DNA of 18,391 bases from an uncultured Bacteroidota bacterium. Its GTDB lineage: Bacteria > Bacteroidota > Bacteroidia > Chitinophagales > Chitinophagaceae. The stretch spans positions 1 to 18,391 of the forward strand of contig CAMLGR010000096.1 of NCBI GenBank assembly GCA_946479615.1, written 5' to 3'. The translations under genes and the position numbers were made by a program. Shown here one piece after another: positions 13,847 to 18,391 of the stretch; position 1 is the stretch's first letter, and the number at the start of each line of letters is the position of its first letter. The notes under the pieces were generated by a model. That model was not told the DNA's origin. It did no database searches and was given only the letters and a program-made list of their open reading frames with translations.

Positions 13847-13853
13847 CAACTAT
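13834..13853. promoter_or_regulatory. second inverted repeat directly before the MarR start codon
   Basis: The 7-base arms ATAGTTG and CAACTAT are perfect reverse complements around a 6-base centre, ending on the base before the ATG at 13854. It could be a second operator half, or a leader hairpin that limits translation. Only symmetry and position support it. Confidence 0.4.
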
Positions 13854-14294
13854 ATGTCAAACAACCAATTTAAAAAAGGCGAGCTCTACAGCTTTATTAC
13901 CGGGAAAGCTTCCACGGCAATCGCCCGTCGTTTGCAGAAGCGGTTCAATAGTGCCGGCTTAAATATCACCATAGAACAATGGAGTGTTTTATATCATTTA
14001 TGGAAGGAGGATGGCCGCAGCCAGCAGCAATTGTGCAATGCTACGTTCCGCGATAAACCCAGTATTACCCGTTTGGTCGATAACCTTGAAAAACTCAATC
14101 TGGTAAAAAGAGTGGCCTCGGAGAATGATCGCCGGATCAACCTGATCTACCTCACCAAACAGGCACAAAAACTGGAAGAAGAAACCATGCTTATCGCCGA
14201 TGAAACATTGAGTGAAGCATTAAAGACCGTACCAGCCGATAAGATCGATGTTTGTAAAGAGGTGTTGCAGGTTGTGTATGATAATCTGAAATAG
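13854..14294 (+). CDS. MarR-family transcriptional regulator
   Basis: A 146-residue winged-helix regulator of normal MarR length. The N-terminal dimerisation helix is followed by ITIEQWSVLYHLWKEDGRSQ (about 38-57), the recognition helix in DKPSITRLVDNLEKLNLVKR (about 67-86), the wing SENDRRINLIYLT with its conserved Asp-Arg, and a long C-terminal dimer helix. MarR proteins are usually repressors released by small phenolic, lipid or acyl-CoA-like ligands, or by oxidation. The start at 13854 is preceded by a clear promoter, and the reading upstream of it would cover the operator. The acyl-CoA dehydrogenase gene follows after 59 bases on the same strand, suggesting control of fatty-acid or aromatic acyl-CoA breakdown (inference). 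Confidence 0.94.
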   Translation: MSNNQFKKGELYSFITGKASTAIARRLQKRFNSAGLNITIEQWSVLYHLWKEDGRSQQQLCNATFRDKPSITRLVDNLEKLNLVKRVASENDRRINLIYLTKQAQKLEEETMLIADETLSEALKTVPADKIDVCKEVLQVVYDNLK

Positions 14295-14353
14295 TGAATA
14301 GTGGCAGACAATAGTAAGCATTTAAAATTTGAAACCTTTAAACTTATAATACC

Positions 14354-16147
14354 ATGAGTGCAGCAACAGAGACCAAACATGTTCTGAAAGGGGGCGAATG
14401 GCTGGTAAAGGAATCTTTACCGGCTGATATTTACACGGCCGAAGATTTTACGGAAGAAGAAAAAATGGTCCGTGATATGTGCGACCAGTTTTTGGACGCA
14501 GAAGTATATCCTATCCTCGACAGGATCGATAACCTGGAGCCGGGGCTGATGAAATCACTGGTAACAAAAGCAGGCGAACAGGGTTTGCTGGCCGTATCCT
14601 TCCCGGAAGAGTATGGCGGACTGGGAAAAGATTTTGTTACCTCTACGGTTGTCAATGAATACCTGGGAGCCGGCCATTCATTTTCCGTAGCTATTGCGGC
14701 GCATACGGGCATCGGTACTTTGCCGATCCTTTATTTCGGTACGCCGGAACAAAAGAAAAAATACATTCCTAAACTTATCACCGGCGAATGGGCCGGAGCT
14801 TATGGTTTGACGGAACCAAACAGTGGCAGCGATGCATTAGGTGCAAAGACAACGGCCAAACTAAGCGCTGATGGCAAATATTATTTACTGAATGGCCAGA
14901 AATGCTGGATCACCAATGGAGGGTTTGCACAGGTATATACTGTTTTTGCAAAAGTAGATGGTGATAAGTTCAGTGCGTTCATTGTGGAAAGAGGAACCGA
15001 AGGATTTACACAGGGACCGGAAGAACACAAGATGGGTATCAAAGGTTCTTCTACCGTTCAATTGTATTTCCAGGATGCGAAAGTGCCGGTAGAAAATGTA
15101 TTGGGTGAGATTGGCAAAGGTCACCGTATCGCCTTTAATATTTTAAATATTGGCCGTCTGAAACTTTGTGCAGCCGCTATAGGCGGAGCCCGCAGAGCAC
15201 TGACGGATACAGTGAGGTATGCAAAGACAAGAGAGCAATTTAAGCAACCTATTTCCAATTTCGGAGCTATCAAGCATAAGCTGGCAGAAATGGCGATCCG
15301 CATTTTTACAGGCGAGGCTTCGCTTTATCGTACGGCTAAATGGATCGACGATAAAGAACATGAATTACTCGCTTCCGGCAAACCGGAAAATGAATCGTTA
15401 TTGGGCGGTGCGGAAGAATATGCGATCGAATGTGCGATGCTGAAAGTATTCGGCAGCGAGGTATTGGATTTTGTAGTGGATGAAGGTGTGCAGGTACATG
15501 GAGGAAATGGTTTCAGCGCAGAATATAATATCTCCAGGGCCTATCGCGATAGCCGGATCAACCGGATCTATGAAGGAACCAATGAGATCAACCGCCTGCT
15601 GACATTGGATATGACCTTAAAAAGAGCCATGCAGGGAAGACTTGATTTGATGGGACCTGCTATGAATGTACAAAAAGAACTGATGAGCATTCCTGATTTT
15701 GGAGCTGAAGATGATGCCCCTTTTGCAAAAGAAAAGAAACTGGTAGCCAACCTGAAAAAAGCGATCCTCATTACATCAGGCGCTGCTGTGCAAAAGCTGA
15801 TGATGAAGATAGAAGGCGAACAGGAAGTGTTGATGAATATTGCTGATATGGCGATTGAAACATTCAATGCCGAAAGCGTATTGCTGCGCGTAATGAAAAT
15901 GACAGAGAAACAAGGCGATGCCGCCACGCAGATACACCAGGATATCATGCGTACTTACCTGTATGATGTAGCTGATAAAGTGAATAAATCCGGTAAAGAT
16001 GCGATCAATTCATTTGCCGAAGGCGATGAACAACGAATGATCCTGATGGGATTGAAACGTTTTACCAAGGCAGAACCGTTTAACAGCAAAGAAGCCAGGA
16101 GAAGAATTGCGGATAAGATGATTGCTGAAGGAAAGTATTGCTTCTAG
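14354..16147 (+). CDS. acyl-CoA dehydrogenase with C-terminal extension
   Basis: A 597-residue FAD-dependent acyl-CoA dehydrogenase that forms the 2,3-double bond of acyl-CoA in beta-oxidation. The N-terminal helical domain (about 30-145), the beta domain with the FAD/substrate motif AYGLTEPNSGSD (149-160) and WITNGG (185-190), and the C-terminal helical domain are all present. The catalytic base is E407 in IYEGTNEINR, and VHGGNGFS (381-388) is also typical. The remaining 170 or so residues form an extra helical domain, as in the long VLCAD-like and Bacillus FadE-type enzymes; these suit long-chain substrates and often bind membranes. The residues are intact, so the enzyme should be active. 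No electron-transfer flavoprotein, thiolase or hydratase gene is in view downstream. Confidence 0.95.
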   Translation: MSAATETKHVLKGGEWLVKESLPADIYTAEDFTEEEKMVRDMCDQFLDAEVYPILDRIDNLEPGLMKSLVTKAGEQGLLAVSFPEEYGGLGKDFVTSTVVNEYLGAGHSFSVAIAAHTGIGTLPILYFGTPEQKKKYIPKLITGEWAGAYGLTEPNSGSDALGAKTTAKLSADGKYYLLNGQKCWITNGGFAQVYTVFAKVDGDKFSAFIVERGTEGFTQGPEEHKMGIKGSSTVQLYFQDAKVPVENVLGEIGKGHRIAFNILNIGRLKLCAAAIGGARRALTDTVRYAKTREQFKQPISNFGAIKHKLAEMAIRIFTGEASLYRTAKWIDDKEHELLASGKPENESLLGGAEEYAIECAMLKVFGSEVLDFVVDEGVQVHGGNGFSAEYNISRAYRDSRINRIYEGTNEINRLLTLDMTLKRAMQGRLDLMGPAMNVQKELMSIPDFGAEDDAPFAKEKKLVANLKKAILITSGAAVQKLMMKIEGEQEVLMNIADMAIETFNAESVLLRVMKMTEKQGDAATQIHQDIMRTYLYDVADKVNKSGKDAINSFAEGDEQRMILMGLKRFTKAEPFNSKEARRRIADKMIAEGKYCF

Positions 16148-16157
16148 AGGATTTAAA

Positions 16158-16261
16158 ATTCGGAGATTTGGAAATTGTTTGGTCGAAATGCGTTACATGT
16201 ATCATTCTCTTTATAACAGAAGTAAAGTAGCAGCCTGCTGTCAATTTCCAAATTTCCCAAT
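16158..16261. repeat. imperfect inverted repeat between convergent genes, possible terminator
   Basis: The arms at 16158-16177 and 16242-16261 are reverse complements at 18 of 20 bases, including a perfect 12-base block, ATTTGGAAATTG; 64 bases lie between. The repeat fills the gap between the stop of the acyl-CoA dehydrogenase gene (16147) and that of the membrane protein gene (16265). It is laid out like the 4739-4821 element, though the sequence differs. Confidence 0.55.
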
Positions 16262-16264
16262 CGA

Positions 16265-17026
16265 CTAATTCCACTGATCCTTATCATAATTCAAGGCCAC
16301 TGTTCCGAACGGACCGGCTGCTTCCGCCTCCGCTTCACCATAAATCTTTTTTAATTCTTCACGGGTCACCTGCAATTCAGACAATTGCTGAACTCTTTTA
16401 CGTTCAAACAAAATACCTATTGCCATAGGCACGGAAGTAACAATGGTAACAAGATAATAGATGAGATACGCATCTCTTGTATAATGACTTGCAAAAAGAG
16501 AATCGACAACATACACAAAACTATAACCTGCATAGGCAAACAACAGAGAAGCGATCATGATGGCTTTGCCGAGTGCCTTGTGATGGATCACCGCGATCTT
16601 CACCTGGTGAATAAAGAACAAGGAAGAAAGAGCGAGTATTATCAACAGGCCGGGTGCAAGAATGATGGTGATAGCTTTGTCAGTAAATCCATACACGGCA
16701 ACGATGATCACTTCAAACAGCATAAAAATAAAAGTGGCCGATATCAGGTTCTTGCGGAATGAGGCCGTCGTGCTGAAATAAGTAAAAAACAGGAGTACAG
16801 CCGGTACTTCCAGCAGGTGATTGGTTATCCTGTAATAAAAAGGAAGTGTGTCATTGCTTCCGGGGCCATAGCTAAGTGTGATCAGGTTGTATGTAAAGAT
16901 GAGCAGGTAATAAAAGAGTAAGGCTGGTAAACTTCGATACCAGGCAAGTCGGCAAATTAAAAGAAGGACGATGGGTAGGAATAAAATAATCGTTGAGACA
17001 ATACCCATCCAGTTTAGCAAAGTCAT
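16265..17026 (-). CDS. hypothetical 7-TM membrane protein with charged C-terminal tail
   Basis: I do not recognise this protein beyond its layout. It has 253 residues, with about seven hydrophobic segments (roughly 8-28, 33-52, 70-86, 94-113, 118-138, 152-175 and 186-206). A hydrophilic tail from about 208 is rich in Glu, Arg and Lys, probably helical or a short coiled coil (RKRVQQLSELQVTREELKK), and ends in DKDQWN. The layout resembles 7-TM sensor modules that precede signalling domains, but no kinase or cyclase domain follows. The gene has no partner on either side: the end is convergent with the dehydrogenase gene, and the 5' side faces a 320-base gap with repeated TTCAGTA boxes. Confidence 0.72.
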   Translation of the reverse strand: MTLLNWMGIVSTIILFLPIVLLLICRLAWYRSLPALLFYYLLIFTYNLITLSYGPGSNDTLPFYYRITNHLLEVPAVLLFFTYFSTTASFRKNLISATFIFMLFEVIIVAVYGFTDKAITIILAPGLLIILALSSLFFIHQVKIAVIHHKALGKAIMIASLLFAYAGYSFVYVVDSLFASHYTRDAYLIYYLVTIVTSVPMAIGILFERKRVQQLSELQVTREELKKIYGEAEAEAAGPFGTVALNYDKDQWN

Positions 17027-17346
17027 ACGGTCAAAGTTTTTCTTTAGGATAAGGGATCAGCCAATCTCGCAATCTCAATTCATCATGTAAATCTAACGAC
17101 TGATGTACTCACATAGTGCTTGATTTTAATGGTTTATCCTAAAATTCAGTAAAACCTTGTACCTATTCAGTAAATCTACTGAAACGCCACCCGAGGGTTT
17201 TTATGCTGATCCTCTGGTATGATACGATTTCAGCTTTTTTTATATGTTAATAACCGGGCAGGGCAGCCGGTCCTGAAGGCAGTAAATGAAACAGGCCGGG
17301 AATAAATAAGGAAATTATTTCATGCATTTTTCTGCTACCGGTTCCG
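17027..17346. other. 320-base gap with repeated TTCAGTA boxes and hairpins, no gene seen
   Basis: No protein gene is visible. ATTCAGTAAA occurs twice in direct orientation (17144-17153 and 17165-17174). The second copy forms a perfect 7-bp inverted repeat with TACTGAA (17166-17183, 4-base centre), a plausible regulator site upstream of the 7-TM gene. TTTAGGATAA at 17043-17052 is repeated inverted at 17134-17143. A GC-rich hairpin with one bulge lies at 17267-17299. Seven T residues at 17235-17241 follow a weak 5-bp hairpin (GCTGA/TCAGC) on the plus strand, with no known plus-strand gene ahead of it. Confidence 0.4.
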
Positions 17347-17739
17347 CTATTCAACCGGGTAAGCTTCACCATGATGACAGGTTATACAACGCACGATAGT
17401 AATATCTTCCGGCTTTTGTTTTTTATCGAAGTAGAAAAAGGTTTTATTGATATGCAGGGTCATCTTCATCATTTCCCGGGCATTTTCTTTCATCGGTAAT
17501 TTATCGGAAGCATAATCAAGACTATCGGGTACATTGCTTGCAGCATGGCAAAAATCACAACTAACACCCAGTGCTTTATTGTATGACTGCATGATGCTAT
17601 CGAGCTTTTGATCGCTGATATCGGCGGGTAAAATTTTCAGGTTCTTATGATCATCCGATGGCGCTTTCATAGCAGCAATCCCCGCGAGCGTCAGGAGACC
17701 CAGTACCGATACCGTAAGAAATTGTTTCCGGAAAATCAT
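17347..17739 (-). CDS. di-haem c-type cytochrome, photosynthetic-reaction-centre cytochrome family
   Basis: A 130-residue exported cytochrome c. An N-terminal signal or anchor segment (about 6-24) is followed by two haem-attachment motifs, CDFCH (61-65) and CITCH (118-122). Between them lies the stretch KENAREMMKMTLHINKTFF, whose Met residues are good axial-ligand candidates. This arrangement matches the short cytochromes of Bacteroidota and Acidobacteria that fall in the photosynthetic reaction centre cytochrome c (CytoC_RC) family, although no photosynthesis is implied. It should act in periplasmic electron transfer. The start at 17739 is set by the signal sequence; the extension to 17796 was rejected. 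It lies 59 bases after the 6-phosphogluconolactonase gene on the same strand, so co-transcription is possible. Confidence 0.9.
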   Translation of the reverse strand: MIFRKQFLTVSVLGLLTLAGIAAMKAPSDDHKNLKILPADISDQKLDSIMQSYNKALGVSCDFCHAASNVPDSLDYASDKLPMKENAREMMKMTLHINKTFFYFDKKQKPEDITIVRCITCHHGEAYPVE

Positions 17740-17798
17740 ATAGCCTCTGCTTTTTGTAAAATGATGACGCAAAAGAACAGCGCCTGGTTGCCGCACGA

Positions 17799-18391
17799 TT
17801 ATTCAACTACATATTGCAAGCCTTCCGCAGCCGGTTTGTCTATGATCCAGTACAATTCCCCGTTCAAAGGCTGAATTACCTGTGCGGGGTAAAGCGATGG
17901 ATCATGTTTACCCGAAGTAATATTCTGAATGGCTGCCGCTTTACCAATACCACTGACCAGGTAAGCTACCCGGCCGGCTCCATTCACTACAGGTGCAGTC
18001 AATGTGATACGATCAATATTCTCTTCGGCAAGCCGGAAAGATTTTACCCAATGTTCTTTTTCAAAAATAATATCATTATAGCCCGGGAAAAGAGAAAGCG
18101 TATGTGAATTATCACCAAGTCCGAGTAATACCAGGTCGAATGTATAGAGTTGCCTGTCGAAATAGTTATGCAATAACTCTTCATAAGCAGCAGCTGATTC
18201 AGCAGGATCTATGTTTGTTTGCATCTTATGAACCTGTGCGGGAGGAATGGGTACATGCGAAAGCAATTCATCAAAAGCCATTTTTGCATTATTGCGTTCG
18301 TCCGTAAAAGGAACCACCCGCTCATCTCCCCAGAAAATATGAATATTGGACCATTCGATTTGTTTTTGATAAACGGGATTGGCCAGGAGTT
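17799..18391 (-). CDS. pgl: 6-phosphogluconolactonase, C-terminal 197 residues, runs off the window
   Basis: A 5'-partial gene: the frame is open to the window edge, giving 197 complete codons of a protein that normally has about 230-240. It hydrolyses 6-phosphogluconolactone in the oxidative pentose-phosphate pathway, in the cytoplasm. Visible motifs are FWGDERVVP (the GDER phosphate-binding motif), the PPAQVHKMQTN segment, and LLGLGDNSHTLSLFPG, which holds the catalytic His. In the usual motif GMGxDGHTASLFPG the residue two before that His is Asp; here it is Asn, a change I believe is frequent in this phylum. Starting the protein at the first internal Met near 18317 would cut off the GDER motif, so the gene clearly extends upstream. 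The cytochrome gene follows 59 bases downstream. Confidence 0.9.
   Translation of the reverse strand, partial: LLANPVYQKQIEWSNIHIFWGDERVVPFTDERNNAKMAFDELLSHVPIPPAQVHKMQTNIDPAESAAAYEELLHNYFDRQLYTFDLVLLGLGDNSHTLSLFPGYNDIIFEKEHWVKSFRLAEENIDRITLTAPVVNGAGRVAYLVSGIGKAAAIQNITSGKHDPSLYPAQVIQPLNGELYWIIDKPAAEGLQYVVE

Noticed and set aside
17198..17241. Plus-strand intrinsic terminator of an unseen small RNA
   Set aside because: The hairpin before the seven T residues is only 5 bp with a 20-base loop, and no plus-strand promoter match was found ahead of it. It is mentioned in the gap description only.
1..18391. Defence system, prophage, integrative element or CRISPR array
   Set aside because: No nuclease, helicase, toxin, integrase, transposase, structural phage gene or regularly spaced direct repeats were seen. 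Genes are ordinary for the phylum with even codon use.

Overview
The window reads as chromosomal DNA of a Bacteroidota bacterium, most likely of the Chitinophagaceae or a close relative. Supporting signs are families typical of that phylum (DUF3078, DUF5522, a Sco/DUF420 pair, a TonB_C lipoprotein, a photosynthetic-reaction-centre-type cytochrome c), starts without Shine-Dalgarno sequences, and promoter matches to the Bacteroidota pattern TTTG-N19-22-TAnnTTTG. No transposase, integrase, phage gene, rRNA or CRISPR array is visible. All function calls are by recognition of protein families and motifs; no search was run.

Layout. 105-1479 (+): a Sco copper chaperone and a DUF420 membrane protein, overlapping, for cytochrome oxidase assembly. 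1480-4090 (-): a small membrane protein, an alkyltransferase-like protein whose catalytic Cys is Ala, a secreted hypothetical protein, a DUF5522 Cys-rich miniprotein and TrmB. 4163-4720 (+): a lipoprotein carrying a TonB C-terminal domain. 4830-5756 (-): a DUF3078 outer-membrane-type protein. 5757-6285: a gap without a protein gene that holds the most unusual item, a roughly 170-nt RNA on the minus strand. It folds at both ends like a tRNA (acceptor, D, anticodon and T arms) but carries about 98 nt in place of the variable arm. It has its own putative promoter and a Rho-independent terminator.

6286-10464 (+): a tightly packed unit of an Lrp/AsnC regulator, a Wzx-type flippase, a Wzz-type chain-length protein and a Wzy/WaaL-type polymerase or ligase. 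It looks like a polysaccharide assembly and export module without glycosyltransferases of its own. 10471-13767 (-): an OppC/DppC-type permease, a membrane GT2 glycosyltransferase and an alpha/beta hydrolase. 13854-16147 (+): a MarR regulator and a long acyl-CoA dehydrogenase. The MarR and hydrolase genes are divergent across a perfect palindrome that contains both putative -7 boxes. 16265-18391 (-): a 7-TM hypothetical protein, a di-haem cytochrome c and the C-terminal part of 6-phosphogluconolactonase, which runs off the window.

Several gaps contain long inverted repeats (2379-2518, 4739-4821, 6083-6152, 11627-11722, 16158-16261). They look like dispersed intergenic repeats of the host genome, and two of them lie between convergent genes where they could end transcription. 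The best candidate for something undescribed is the tRNA-like RNA at 5907-6076.
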